Below are positions 22,891 to 32,663 of a stretch of DNA of 33,950 nucleotides, piece by piece. Both the position numbers and the translations under genes were made by a program. The stretch's first letter is position 1. Each line of letters begins with the position of its first letter. The stretch lies in the NCBI RefSeq assembly GCF_001665605.1, contig NZ_LZSV01000025.1, positions 1 through 33,950 of the forward strand, read 5' to 3'. The DNA comes from Mycobacterium sp. 852014-50255_SCH5639931 (GTDB lineage: Bacteria > Actinomycetota > Actinomycetes > Mycobacteriales > Mycobacteriaceae). The notes under the pieces were generated by a model that was given only the letters and a program-made list of their open reading frames with translations, did not search any database and was not told where the DNA came from.

Positions 22891-24026
22891 TATTGCTCCT
22901 CTCCGATAAGACGTTTCATCAATCCGGCGTGGTAGAACAGCGACTCGACGTCGTCGGGTTTCTCGGTTTCGCCGAAATGCACCCGGCGCGCGCCGGTGCG
23001 CATGAACACGCAGGCCCACATGACGCCCGAATACACGTAAAACCAGCGCAGGTCGCCCACTTCCACGCCGGTCAGTCGCTGATAGGTGGCGCGGACGTCA
23101 TCCTCGCGCATCACCTCCGGCAGGCCAGGCAGGCCCGCCAGGCCGGTCAGTTCTTGGAACACCATGTGCGCGTAGATCATCCACGCCACGTCGAGCTCCC
23201 GGGGCCCGAGCGTGACCATCTCCCAGTCCAGTACCGCGACCGGCTGGAAGTCGCGGTACAGCACGTTGCCCACCCGGGCGTCGCCCCAGAGCAGCACGGG
23301 CTCGCGCGCGGCCGATTCGGCCGGCCAGTTGTCCTCCAGCCAGGTGAAGGTTCGTTCCAGCAGCGGCGAGCGGCCGATGTCGGGGACCGAGAAGTCGTAC
23401 CAGGACCGCACCCAGTTGAAGTGTCGGCGCAGCGCGGTGTCGCCGTCTTGGCCGTCGGAGAGAAAGCCGAAGGTGGTCTCCGCGTTGGGGATTGAGTGCA
23501 ACTTGGCCAGCACCCCAACCGTTGCGTCCTGCAGCTCGCGCTGACGTTCGGCGGGGGCGTCGGCGAACCAGTTGTTGCCGAAGGTGTAGGGCATGACGTC
23601 GGGCGGGACCACGCCCTCGACGTAATCCATCACGAAGAAGGGGGTGCCCAGCACCTCGCCGGTGGGCTCGAGCCAGCGCACCCGCGGGACGGGTACGTCG
23701 GTGAGTTCGCCGACCTTTCGGATGACTTCGAATTGGTGGTCAAGCCGGTAGGTTGGGAAGACCTGCACGTCTTCGGCGGCGGGCGCAACCCTGGTCACGA
23801 GTTTCTGCTCGACGGGCTTCCCGCCCTCTTGCCAGCGAGTAGAGAGGATGATGGTTTCCGACGACATGCCCGTGGAGTCGACGCCGCTCTCGACCGTCAC
23901 CTCCGGGATCGCTCCGGCGGGCAGGACGGTCGACAGCCATTTCGACATCACGGCGGGCAGCGTCGTGACGTCTCGGCTGGAGCGCTGCAGCCGGTCGACC
24001 TTGTCCAGCACGGGTTCGTTGGCCAC
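22890..24026 (-). CDS. Aminoglycoside phosphotransferase-like kinase, Rv3168 orthologue
   Basis: 378-residue APH/choline-kinase-fold protein, orthologue of Rv3168, whose structure is known as a putative APH-fold phosphotransferase. The catalytic loop reads LLWGDARVGNVLYRD: the usual H-x-D is GDAR with the catalytic Asp, then Asn; the metal-binding Asp follows in AVLDWEM. Upstream VMDYVEGVVPP is the hinge. Substrate is unknown; resistance to aminoglycosides should not be assumed. GTG start has GGGAGG at 5 bases and matches the orthologue's N-terminus (ANEP...DRLQRSSRDVTTLPAV). It is the first gene of a three-gene minus-strand operon, divergent from its probable TetR regulator. Confidence 0.92.
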   Translation of the reverse strand: MANEPVLDKVDRLQRSSRDVTTLPAVMSKWLSTVLPAGAIPEVTVESGVDSTGMSSETIILSTRWQEGGKPVEQKLVTRVAPAAEDVQVFPTYRLDHQFEVIRKVGELTDVPVPRVRWLEPTGEVLGTPFFVMDYVEGVVPPDVMPYTFGNNWFADAPAERQRELQDATVGVLAKLHSIPNAETTFGFLSDGQDGDTALRRHFNWVRSWYDFSVPDIGRSPLLERTFTWLEDNWPAESAAREPVLLWGDARVGNVLYRDFQPVAVLDWEMVTLGPRELDVAWMIYAHMVFQELTGLAGLPGLPEVMREDDVRATYQRLTGVEVGDLRWFYVYSGVMWACVFMRTGARRVHFGETEKPDDVESLFYHAGLMKRLIGEEQ

Positions 24027-24051
24027 GGGTGCCTCCCATTCTTTGGGACTT

Positions 24052-24068
24052 GATTCTCTTTGAGATTC
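24052..24068. promoter_or_regulatory. Candidate TetR operator
   Basis: An imperfect palindrome GATTCTC-TTT-GAGATTC (6 of 7 positions pair) sits in the 74-base gap between the divergent phosphotransferase-like and TetR genes, the usual place for an autoregulatory operator. Confidence 0.4.
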
Positions 24069-24100
24069 GGCGCGGCAATTACGATACGGTAGGTAGCGAT

Positions 24101-24703
24101 ATGAAAGCAGACCCGTCCACCCTTGACAAGGCCCCCGGTGCCGGCCGCCCGCGGGACCCGCGTATCGACTCGGCCATCCTATCGGCCACCGCGGAACTGC
24201 TTGTCCAAATGGGCTATTCAAATCTGAGCCTGGCGGCGGTCGCCGAGCGCGCGGGAACGACGAAGTCGGCCCTGTACCGCCGGTGGTCGAGCAAGGCCGA
24301 ATTGGTGCACGAGGCGGCCTTCCCGGTGGCGCCCACCGCGCTGGAGGCGCCGGCCGGGAACATCGCCGCCGACATCCGCATGATGATCGAGGCCACGCGC
24401 GACGTCTTCACCACCCCGGTCGTTCGCGCCGCCCTGCCGGGCCTGGTGGCCGACATGACGGCCGATCCTGCCTTGAACGCCCGGGTGATGTCGCGGTTCG
24501 CGGACCTGTTCGCGACGGTGCGGGTGCGGCTGAGTGACGCCGTCGACCGGGGCGAAGCGCATCCCGACGTGGACCCGGACCGGTTGATCGAGTTGATTGG
24601 GGGAGCCACGATGCTGCGCATGCTGCTGCGCCCGGAGGACGAACTCGACGATGCGTGGGTGGAGCAGACCACCGCCATCGTCGTGCACGGGGTGAAGCGA
24701 TGA
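24101..24703 (+). CDS. TetR family regulator, Rv3167c orthologue
   Basis: 200-residue TetR regulator. The N-terminal DNA-binding domain includes ILSATAELLVQMGYSNLSLA and the recognition helix AERAGTTKSALYRRWSSKAE (about residues 45-66); the rest is the helical ligand-binding and dimerisation domain. The M. tuberculosis orthologue Rv3167c has been reported to influence virulence. By position it likely represses the divergent Rv3168-Rv3169-aofH genes. ATG at 24101 gives the expected N-terminus (KADPSTLDK...GRPRDPRID); the frame is open from 24029, but that part is non-homologous. It is coupled (ATGA overlap) to an SDR gene that does not follow it in M. tuberculosis. Confidence 0.92.
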   Translation: MKADPSTLDKAPGAGRPRDPRIDSAILSATAELLVQMGYSNLSLAAVAERAGTTKSALYRRWSSKAELVHEAAFPVAPTALEAPAGNIAADIRMMIEATRDVFTTPVVRAALPGLVADMTADPALNARVMSRFADLFATVRVRLSDAVDRGEAHPDVDPDRLIELIGGATMLRMLLRPEDELDDAWVEQTTAIVVHGVKR

Positions 24704-25572
24704 CCGGGCGCCTGGCGGGGCGGGCCGCCATGGTCACCGGCGGCAGCCGCGGACTGGGCCGGGCGATCGCGCTGGCCCTTGCGGCGGAGGGCGCCGCCGT
24801 CGCGGTGGCGGGCCGCACCGAGCAGGTATGGGACGAGCGGTTGCCCGGCACCATCGGTGAGACGGTCGCGGACATCGAGGCGGCCGGCGGACGGGCGGTG
24901 GCGATCCGGGCCGACCTGACCGACCGTGAGGACATCGCCCGGCTGGTGGCTGAGGCGCGAGAAGCCCTGGGACCCATCACGATCCTGGTGAACAACGCGG
25001 CCTTCACCGCGCCCGGAAGGCCCCCGGCGCCCGGCTCCGAACCGCGCGCCAAGTCCGCGCAGCCGGCGGGTGGCGCCGCCAAACCCGGCTGGCCGGGATT
25101 CGTCAGCATTCCGCTCGCCGCGTATCGCCGGCATTTCGAGATCGCGGTCTTCGCCGCGTACGAGCTGATGCAGCTGGTGAGCCCGGACATGATCGAAGCG
25201 GGCGGTGGGTCGATCATCAACGTCACCTCGGTTGCATCGAGGATCCCCGGCGACGGGCCGTACCCCGACCGCAGCGGCGGCGTGCTGCCCGGCTATGGCG
25301 GATCCAAGGCGGCGCTGGAGCATCTGACCCAGTGCGCGGCATACGATCTCGCCGATCACCATATCGCGGTCAATGCCCTGTCACCGTCGAAACCGATCCT
25401 CACCCCGGGGCTGGCCTACTATGCCCGCGAGTTCGACGAGACCGCCGCGGCCGACGAATTCGCCCGAGCGGCAGTCGAATTGACCCTGGTCGATCCCGCG
25501 AAGGTCACCGGGCGCACCATCGGCCATCTGCAGGTGCTCGATGGCAGCTTCCGGCCCTTCGAGCCGGACTAG
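24700..25572 (+). CDS. Short-chain dehydrogenase/reductase
   Basis: 290-residue classical SDR. Cofactor motif TGGSRGLG (13-20) with A-G-R at the end of strand 2 suggests NADP(H); NNAA (98-101), Ser near 177-180, and Y199-x3-K203 (YGGSKAA) are the catalytic set. About 30 residues (104-133) rich in Pro, Ala and Gly are inserted after NNAA, longer than usual and perhaps a substrate lid. Its ATG overlaps the stop of the TetR gene (ATGA), so the pair is co-translated, and the TetR ligand may be the SDR substrate. Substrate is unknown. It converges with the methyltransferase gene, overlapping it by 4 bases. Confidence 0.9.
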   Translation: MTGRLAGRAAMVTGGSRGLGRAIALALAAEGAAVAVAGRTEQVWDERLPGTIGETVADIEAAGGRAVAIRADLTDREDIARLVAEAREALGPITILVNNAAFTAPGRPPAPGSEPRAKSAQPAGGAAKPGWPGFVSIPLAAYRRHFEIAVFAAYELMQLVSPDMIEAGGGSIINVTSVASRIPGDGPYPDRSGGVLPGYGGSKAALEHLTQCAAYDLADHHIAVNALSPSKPILTPGLAYYAREFDETAAADEFARAAVELTLVDPAKVTGRTIGHLQVLDGSFRPFEPD

Positions 25573-26174
25573 GCCCGCGTCTTCGCTGTGACCGCGTTGA
25601 TGATCACGGCATGCAGCCGCTGCCATTTGGGGGACTGGAAGCCCGCCTGCAGCAGCAGCTTCTCGGCGCGGTCGCGGGTGCGGGCCTTGCCGCGACGGCC
25701 GACGGCCAGGGTCGGCGCCAGCCACAGCGAAAACTGGTCGACGAGCACCAGGCTTCCGCCGGGCCGCAGCACCCGGGCGCACTCCAACAGGCCCGCCAGT
25801 TGGTTCGACCAGTGATCGAATGACGTGGTGCTGACGACCAGGTCGAAGGCGCGGTCGGCATAGTTGAGCTCCTCAGCCACTCCGCGGGTGAAGCTCAGTC
25901 GCGGGTCGCGCGCGAGGGCCGTTGCGGCGGCGACCATTTGAGGGGCGGGATCGATCCCGGCGAGGTGCTTGGCGTTCGGGTAGCGGCGAGCCAGCCGTTG
26001 CAGCAGGTAACCCGTGCCGCACCCCACGTCGAGCACATACTCGGGAGCGGTGACCGTCGCCACGGCCAGCTGCGCGGTGCGGTCGGCGATCTCGTGATGC
26101 AGCCGCCCGCGCCAGCCGCGGTCGTAGCCGGCGGCACGATCGTCGAACGCTGCGACATCGCGGTATGGCGGCAC
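25569..26174 (-). CDS. Class I SAM-dependent methyltransferase
   Basis: 201-residue methyltransferase, Methyltransf_11/UbiE-like. Motif I VLDVGCGTGYLLQRLA binds SAM, GIDPAPQMV is the acidic strand 2, FDLVVSTTSFDHW is motif II, and RVLRPGGSLVLVDQF is motif III. The substrate is probably a small molecule. The GTG at 26174 (VPPYRDVAAFDDRAAGYD) fits the usual N-terminus, but no ribosome binding site is evident and the start lies inside the 3' part of the 13E12 frame. Translation may therefore depend on the upstream remnant, and transcription may come from its LexA-controlled promoter. Confidence 0.85.
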   Translation of the reverse strand: MPPYRDVAAFDDRAAGYDRGWRGRLHHEIADRTAQLAVATVTAPEYVLDVGCGTGYLLQRLARRYPNAKHLAGIDPAPQMVAAATALARDPRLSFTRGVAEELNYADRAFDLVVSTTSFDHWSNQLAGLLECARVLRPGGSLVLVDQFSLWLAPTLAVGRRGKARTRDRAEKLLLQAGFQSPKWQRLHAVIINAVTAKTRA

Positions 26175-26808
26175 GAATCGTAGTGTCCCACCGGGCGGGG
26201 CCGCTTGGCGAGACGCGCGCGGCGCGCCAGCCCTCGTCCGTAGCGGGCGGATCCGGATCGCCGCGCAGGAGTTCGTCGGGGTGGTGCGCGCGGTTGATCT
26301 CGGACCCGGCGTCGAGTTTGGTCGCATCCCGCACCAGCGCGCGCTCGGCGTCCGCGACATCCAAGGGCGATACGCGGGAGGGCAGGAGATCCACCGCCGC
26401 GCATACCGCCCGGATGTGGTCCTCGCCGACCGCACCGTCGGCCACCGCGGCCGCCAGTGCCGGGAGCTCCGGTGCCACGGGCGGACCGGTCAGCGACCGC
26501 CGCGGCCGGATCCGGGCCGCGAGCCGGAAGCGGCGGGTGATCTCCTTGGGCGTGATGCGCAGCCGCGCCCACAGCTTGTCGCGCACCCCCGGCACGAACC
26601 CGCTTCCATCGGGCGGGTCGGCGATCTCCGCGAAGAAGCGGTACATCAGCCCCCGGTTGGTGCGTTCCCGGGTTTCCAGCCGTTCGGCGACCTCGACCCG
26701 GAAGTCGTTGCCGACCACATCCGACGACGTATCCCGTAGCACATCGTGGGCGGCGTCGATCGCGTGAAGAGCGGCACCGATCCGCTCTCGTGCCTGTTCG
26801 GCGCTCAT
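26175..26808 (-). pseudogene. 13E12/DUF222 family protein, 3'-truncated
   Basis: The N-terminal DUF222 domain of the mycobacterial 13E12 repeat family: ERIGAALHAIDAAHDVLRDT, AERLETRERTNRGLMYRFF, then LRITPKEITRRFRLAARIRP. The conserved frame fades near 26290 and the C-terminal HNH-nuclease part is absent; the frame runs on into the methyltransferase gene without homology. Start is ATG at 26808 or GTG at 26820. In M. tuberculosis several 13E12 genes carry SOS boxes and are LexA targets, and this copy keeps one perfectly. A 13E12 element is also the integration site of phage phiRv1. The element probably lost its 3' half when the methyltransferase region was joined to it. Confidence 0.75.
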
Positions 26809-26832
26809 CCGGAACCCCACGAGCCAACATTA

Positions 26833-26848
26833 TCGAACAGGCGTTCGA
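26833..26848. promoter_or_regulatory. LexA SOS box
   Basis: TCGAAC-AGGC-GTTCGA is a perfect match to the mycobacterial SOS box TCGAAC-N4-GTTCGA. It lies 12-24 bases upstream of the possible 13E12 starts, and 112 bases upstream of the divergent DUF4129/moxR3 operon. Confidence 0.92.
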
Positions 26849-26870
26849 CAATATGCACGCGAGCGCGGTT

Positions 26871-26899
26871 TTGTGGATGGATCTCCGACTGTGGATAAC
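26871..26899 (+). promoter_or_regulatory. Candidate SigA promoter of the moxR3 operon
   Basis: TTGTGG (26871-26876), 17-base spacer and GATAAC (26894-26899), giving a leader of about 55 bases to the ATG at 26961. It begins 22 bases after the SOS box. Confidence 0.4.
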
Positions 26900-26960
26900 C
26901 CGCGGCCTGACGTGCCAGGATGAGGCAAGGCCAGTGCCGCAACAAACGAGTGGTGTGCCA

Positions 26961-27908
26961 ATGCCTGGTATGGACAAGCCCACGGGGCGGGTCGTCGCCC
27001 TGATCGTGCTGCTGCTCGTCGTCTCCGCCGCGCTGCGGGGCTACCTCCCTGCCGCCCACCACGAGGAGCGCGGCGAGGCCGCCGGCAGCCGGGTGGCACT
27101 GATATTCGTGGTGGTCGCCCTCGGCGTGACCCTCGCGCTGGTGGCGATCGCGGTCATCGCGCGGTTGCGCGACCCGCGCGCGGCGGCGCCGCAAGCGGGC
27201 CAGCTGTCCGAGATGCTCGGCACCGGCAGGGGCCGGCCGAGCTGGCGCGTGGTGCTGATCGCGTTGGCGGTCATCGTGGCCTGGCTGCTGATCGTGATGG
27301 TGGCGTCCCGCCTGTTGGCGCCGCACGGTGTCGGTCAGGCGCAGCCCCCACAGACGAACGGCGCTCCGTCGGCGGAGCATGGCAACGCCCCCGCGACGCA
27401 GCGGCCGCATTCCCAGAACGGCGACATGTTCGGCATCCTGCTCGCCGCCACCGTCCCGATGATGCTGATCATCGTCACGGGGACCGTGGTCATGTCGCGC
27501 AGGCGGTGGCGCGCGGCGACGCCGGGCGCCGTCATCGATGGTCACGCCGAATCTCCGGCGCCGCCGACACGTTCGGAATCTCTGGTGCGAGCCGCCGAAC
27601 GGGGGCTGGCCGAGATGACCGATCTCAGCCGGGAACCGCGCGAGGCGATCATCGCCTGTTATGCCGCGATGGAACGCGAACTCGCCCACGTGCCCGGCGC
27701 AGCCCCGCAGGACTTCGACACCCCGACCGAGGTATTGGCCCGGGCGGTCGAACACCATGCGCTGCATGCCGATAACGCCGTTCAATTGGTGAACCTGTTC
27801 GCCGAGGCGCGATTCAGCCCGCATGTGATGAACGAGGGGCACCGCGACCTGGCGGTGCGCGTTCTCCAGCTGGTCCTCGACGAGCTGGGATCCCGGAGTC
27901 CCGTATGA
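26961..27908 (+). CDS. DUF4129 membrane protein, Rv3166c orthologue
   Basis: 315-residue protein with four predicted membrane segments (about 11-27, 45-65, 93-115 and 157-178) and a cytosolic C-terminal DUF4129 domain: AIIACYAAMERELAHVPGAA, then DTPTEVLARAV. DUF4129 proteins occur with MoxR ATPases and DUF58 proteins and sometimes carry a transglutaminase domain, absent here. They probably form a membrane platform for MoxR-assisted assembly. ATG at 26961 is chosen; ATG at 26970 is possible. It is first of five overlapping genes. Confidence 0.87.
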   Translation: MPGMDKPTGRVVALIVLLLVVSAALRGYLPAAHHEERGEAAGSRVALIFVVVALGVTLALVAIAVIARLRDPRAAAPQAGQLSEMLGTGRGRPSWRVVLIALAVIVAWLLIVMVASRLLAPHGVGQAQPPQTNGAPSAEHGNAPATQRPHSQNGDMFGILLAATVPMMLIIVTGTVVMSRRRWRAATPGAVIDGHAESPAPPTRSESLVRAAERGLAEMTDLSREPREAIIACYAAMERELAHVPGAAPQDFDTPTEVLARAVEHHALHADNAVQLVNLFAEARFSPHVMNEGHRDLAVRVLQLVLDELGSRSPV

Positions 27909-28383
27909 AAAAGACGCTAGCCCTGGGCATCTGCCTCATCGTTGGGATCGAGCTGTTGGCGTTGATGCAGCACGACCGCCAATTGGTGCTGGCCGCCGCG
28001 GGTGGTGCCCTGGCTCTGGTGCTGCTCACCGTCCGTCGCATCCTGGGACGCGGAATGCGGCCCGAGCCCGAAGCGGACCCCGACGACCTCGGGGATTCGT
28101 TGCGCCGCTGGCTTTCCAACACCGAGACGACGATCCGGTGGTCGGAGTCGACCCGGGTGGACTGGGACCGGCACCTGCGCCCGATGCTCGCGCGCAGATA
28201 CGAGATGACGACCGGCCAGCGACGATCCAAAGACCCCGTGGCGTATCAGGCGGGCGGTCAAATGCTGTTCGGGGCCGAACTGTGGGAATGGGTTAATCCG
28301 AACAACGTCACGCGGACCGGCGACCGGCGACCCGGTCCCGGCCGTGCGACGCTGGAAGAGATTCTGCGAAAGTTGGAACAGGT

Positions 28384-28387
<4 letters not shown>
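27905..28387 (+). CDS. Small membrane protein of the moxR3 operon, Rv3165c orthologue
   Basis: 160-residue protein with two N-terminal membrane helices (about 4-22 and 27-45) and a soluble, charged C-terminal part (RRWLSNTETTIRWSESTRVDW; RRYEMTTGQRR). It has no recognised domain and occurs only in this operon context as far as I know. The start ATG overlaps the DUF4129 stop (ATGA) and its own stop overlaps the MoxR start, so all are translationally coupled. Likely an accessory of the MoxR membrane complex. Confidence 0.87.
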
Positions 28388-29348
<961 letters not shown>

Positions 29349-29352
<4 letters not shown>

Positions 29353-30614
29353 CCCGGTCCCCGGTTGAGTTCCGCTGGCGCGCATCGCACTTGACGCGGG
29401 CGATGGCCAGCTGCGCGGGGTTGGCGCTCGCGGTCGCGGTGATCGGCGCCCGGTGGCAGCTGATCGCGTTCGCGGCGCCGCTGCTGGGCGTGCTGTGCTC
29501 GATCAGCTGGCAACGACCCGTGCCGACAATCCGCGTGCACGGCGATCCCGATGCGCAGCGGTGCTTCGAAAACGACCGCGCGCAGCTGCGCATCTGGGCG
29601 ACGGAAGAGGGCGCGGCAACGGGGTTTTCGGCGGTCGAGGTCACGGTTGCGCCCGTGGAGGGGATGCAGCTCGAAGTTCTCGACTCGGACTCGGGCCGGA
29701 CCAAACGGGTTGCGGCAACGGCGCAACGCTGGGGCCGGTACTTCATCCGGGCCCGGGTCGACGCGGTCGCGCGCGGCGGGCTGCTGTACGGGACGGCGAC
29801 CGTCGACGCCGCCGAAGTCATCGTCTTTCCCCTGACGCCCCCGCAGTCGACGCCCATCCCGCAGACCGAGCTGCTCGACCGCCTGGGCGCCCACCTCACC
29901 AGGCACGTCGGCCCCGGCGTCGAATACGCCGACATTCGCGCTTACGTGCCCGGAGACCAACTGCGCGCGGTGAATTGGCCGGTGAGCGCGCGCCGCGGCC
30001 AACTACACGTCACTCAGCGCCTCACCGACCGCGCCGCCGACGTGGTGGTGCTGATCGACACCTATCGCCAGCCGGCGGGCCCGGCGACCCGCGCCACCGA
30101 ACGCGTGGTTCGCGGCGCCGCGCAGGTCGTACAGACCGCGCTGCGGCACGGAGACCGCGCCGGCATCGTCGCCCTGGGCGGCAACCGCCCGCGCTGGCTG
30201 GGCGCAGACATCGGGCAGCGCCAGTTCTATCGGGTCCTCGACACGGTGCTCGGCGCCGGCGATCGATTCGAGAAGACAACGGGCACGTTGGCGCCGCGCG
30301 CGGCCGTTCCCGCCGGCGCGATCGTCATCGCGTTCTCCACGCTGCTCGATACCGAATTCGCGCTCGCGTTGATCGATCTCCGCAAGCGGGGCCACGTCGT
30401 CATCGCCGTCGACATCCTCGACAGCTCCCCGTTCGAGGGCGAGCAGGATCCCCTGGTGGACCGGATGTGGACGCTGCAGCGCTCCGCCATGTATCGCGAC
30501 ATGGCCACCGTCGGCGTCGACATCGTGTCGTGGCAAGGAGATAGCGGGCTGGAGCAGTCCATGGGTGTGCTCCCGGACCGCCGCCGCAGGCTACGGGGAC
30601 GGCTCGGTGGCTAA
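29349..30614 (+). CDS. DUF58 protein, Rv3163c orthologue
   Basis: 421-residue protein with two N-terminal membrane helices (about 14-50), a beta-rich middle, and the DUF58 motif EYADIRAYVPGDQLRAVNW followed by SARRGQLHVTQ. The next part is a von Willebrand A-like domain with a metal-binding start VVVLIDTYRQP (usual D-x-S-x-S is D-T-Y, so the MIDAS site is probably degenerate). It works with the MoxR ATPase encoded just upstream. GTG start overlaps the moxR3 stop. The predicted location is the membrane with the vWA-like part in the cytosol. Confidence 0.9.
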
Positions 30615-31071
30615 CGACGAGAAGGTGGCACCGCCGCGGCTGTGGGCCCCGGTGTTCTCAATCGCGTTCGGCCTGCTGATGGTCGGCTTGGCCGCCGACG
30701 GCACGCACGGACGCGCCGTGGCCGCTTGGGCAACGGCCCTGGGCGCGGTGGTGGCGGGGACGGCATTTCGTCCGGCCGCAACGCTTGCGGTGCTGCTGTC
30801 GGTGGTCACCATCGTGCTGTCCGACCCGCCGCTCGTGTTCGTCGCGCTGTCGGGACTGAGCGCCGCCGCCTACCTGGTGTGCCGCCACGCGGTCGGCGGG
30901 TCGGCCAGTGTGATGCTCGGCAGCTGGCCGACAGCCGTTGGCGCCGTTGGGTTCACGTTCGCCGGGTTGGTCGCGACGTCGTTCCCGCTGCAGCTGCCGT
31001 GGTTGCCGCTGGCCGCGCCGCTGGCCGCCCTGGCCGTTTACGTGCTGACCGTGCGCCCGTTCCTCGGCTGA
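30607..31071 (+). CDS. Integral membrane protein, Rv3162c orthologue
   Basis: 154-residue protein with four to five hydrophobic segments and little soluble sequence, last in the moxR3 operon. GTG at 30607 overlaps the end of the DUF58 gene by 8 bases; the frame continues upstream but is antiparallel to no homology. No family is recognised. The gene stops 2 bases before the convergent nuoN stop. In M. tuberculosis three genes, including PPE53, lie between this gene and nuoN, so this genome is shorter here. Confidence 0.85.
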   Translation: MANDEKVAPPRLWAPVFSIAFGLLMVGLAADGTHGRAVAAWATALGAVVAGTAFRPAATLAVLLSVVTIVLSDPPLVFVALSGLSAAAYLVCRHAVGGSASVMLGSWPTAVGAVGFTFAGLVATSFPLQLPWLPLAAPLAALAVYVLTVRPFLG

Positions 31072-31073
31072 TC

Positions 31074-32663
31074 TCAGTGCAGCAGCTGGGCGGCCTGGTC
31101 GGCGAGGTCGAGCACCGGCTGCGGGAAGATGCCCAGCACCACGGTAATCGCGGCGCACACGGCGATCGCGGCCTTGCTCAAAATTCCCGGCGCCACCACG
31201 TCGGGGGTGTCGTCGGTTGCCTCAGTGAAGAACATCGAAACGATTACCCGCACGTAGAAGTAGGCGGCGATCCCACTGGCCACCACACCGATGATCACCA
31301 GCGGTGCCGCGCCGCCCTGCGCCGCGGCCTTGAACACGGCGAGCTTGCTGACGAACCCGCTCGTCAGCGGGATGCCTGCGAAGGCCAGCAGGAACATCGA
31401 AAACATCACGCCCACAATCGGTGAGCGCTGCCCGAGTCCCGCCCAGTGCGACAGGGTGGCGTCCTCGACGCCGTCGGCATCGCGGATCAGGCCCACGATG
31501 GCGAACGCGCCGACGGTGCTGAAGCTGTAGGCGAGCAGGTAGAACAGCGTGGACGAGAGGCCCGCCTGGTTATCGGCGATGACGCCGGTGAGGATGAACC
31601 CGACGTGGGCGACCGAGGAGTAGGCGAGCATCCGCTTGACGTCGGTCTGGTTCACCGCAGTGATGGTGCCCACCGCCATGGTGAGGATCGAGATGGTCCA
31701 CAGCACCGGGCGCCATTGATCGTGCAGAGGCGGCAGCGCGACGTAGACCACCCGCAGCAGCGCGCCGAAGGCCGCCACCTTGGTGGCCGCCGCCATGAAC
31801 CCGGTGATGGGCGTGGGCGCACCCTGGTAGACGTCCGGAATCCACGAATGGAACGGAACCGCACCCACTTTGAACAGCAGGCCGACGGACAGCAGCGCGA
31901 CGCCCACCAACGCCATCGAGGTGTCCCCGTGTGCCGCCAGCGCATCCCGGATGCCGGTCAACAGCAGCGTGCCGGTCGCGCCGTACAGCAGCGCCACGCC
32001 GTACAGGAAGAACGCCGAAGAGAATGCGCCCAACAGGAAGTACTTCATCGCCGCCTCCTGCGAAAGCAGGCGCCGATGACGGGCCAGGCCGCACATCAGG
32101 TACAGCGGCAGCGAAAGAACTTCCAGCGCAACGAACATCGTCAACAGGTCGTTGGATGCGGGGAAGACCATCATGCCGCCGACCGACAGCATCGCCAGTG
32201 GGAACAGCTCCGTCTGCGCGGCCCCGGCCCGCTCCGCGTCGCGCTCGGCGTCGCTGCCCGGGACCGCGGACGCCTGGGGGGTGAAGGAATCCAGGCCGAC
32301 CGGCCCGGCGGCGCCCACCCCCGCGGCGACCTTGCTGTCCGCCTTGGCTTGCGTGCGTTCGGCCATGAAGATGACCGCCAGCACCGCGACCAGCAGCACC
32401 GTGCCCTGCAGATACAGGGTCGGCCGGTCGACGGCCATCGCGCCCAGTACCGTCGCGCGGCCGGAGGCCGGGACGGAGCGGCTCACCGCGATCACCGCGA
32501 CGAAGGCTGCGACCAAACCGGCCAGGGCCAGCGTCACCTGGGCGCCATAGCGAATCCGCCTGGGCACGAACGCTTCCGCGAGGACGCCGACCACGGCGAC
32601 GCCGAACACGATGAGCGTCGGGCAGAGCAGGAAGTACTCGATGCTGGGGGTGGGGAGGGTCAT
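31074..32663 (-). CDS. nuoN: NADH-quinone oxidoreductase subunit N
   Basis: 529-residue, about 14-helix membrane subunit of respiratory complex I, one of the three antiporter-like proton-pumping subunits. Characteristic segments include LLTMFVALEVLSLPLYLMCG and VPFHSWIPDVYQGAPTPITG with conserved charged and His residues, and VKRMLAYSSVAHVGFI. A hydrophilic loop (about residues 105-150) rich in Ala and charges is typical of mycobacterial NuoN. ATG shares its A with the nuoM stop (TAATG). It is the last nuo gene. Confidence 0.97.
   Translation of the reverse strand: MTLPTPSIEYFLLCPTLIVFGVAVVGVLAEAFVPRRIRYGAQVTLALAGLVAAFVAVIAVSRSVPASGRATVLGAMAVDRPTLYLQGTVLLVAVLAVIFMAERTQAKADSKVAAGVGAAGPVGLDSFTPQASAVPGSDAERDAERAGAAQTELFPLAMLSVGGMMVFPASNDLLTMFVALEVLSLPLYLMCGLARHRRLLSQEAAMKYFLLGAFSSAFFLYGVALLYGATGTLLLTGIRDALAAHGDTSMALVGVALLSVGLLFKVGAVPFHSWIPDVYQGAPTPITGFMAAATKVAAFGALLRVVYVALPPLHDQWRPVLWTISILTMAVGTITAVNQTDVKRMLAYSSVAHVGFILTGVIADNQAGLSSTLFYLLAYSFSTVGAFAIVGLIRDADGVEDATLSHWAGLGQRSPIVGVMFSMFLLAFAGIPLTSGFVSKLAVFKAAAQGGAAPLVIIGVVASGIAAYFYVRVIVSMFFTEATDDTPDVVAPGILSKAAIAVCAAITVVLGIFPQPVLDLADQAAQLLH

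Noticed and set aside
22890..24026. Aminoglycoside resistance gene
   Set aside because: APH fold only; the orthologue is a core mycobacterial gene of unknown substrate.
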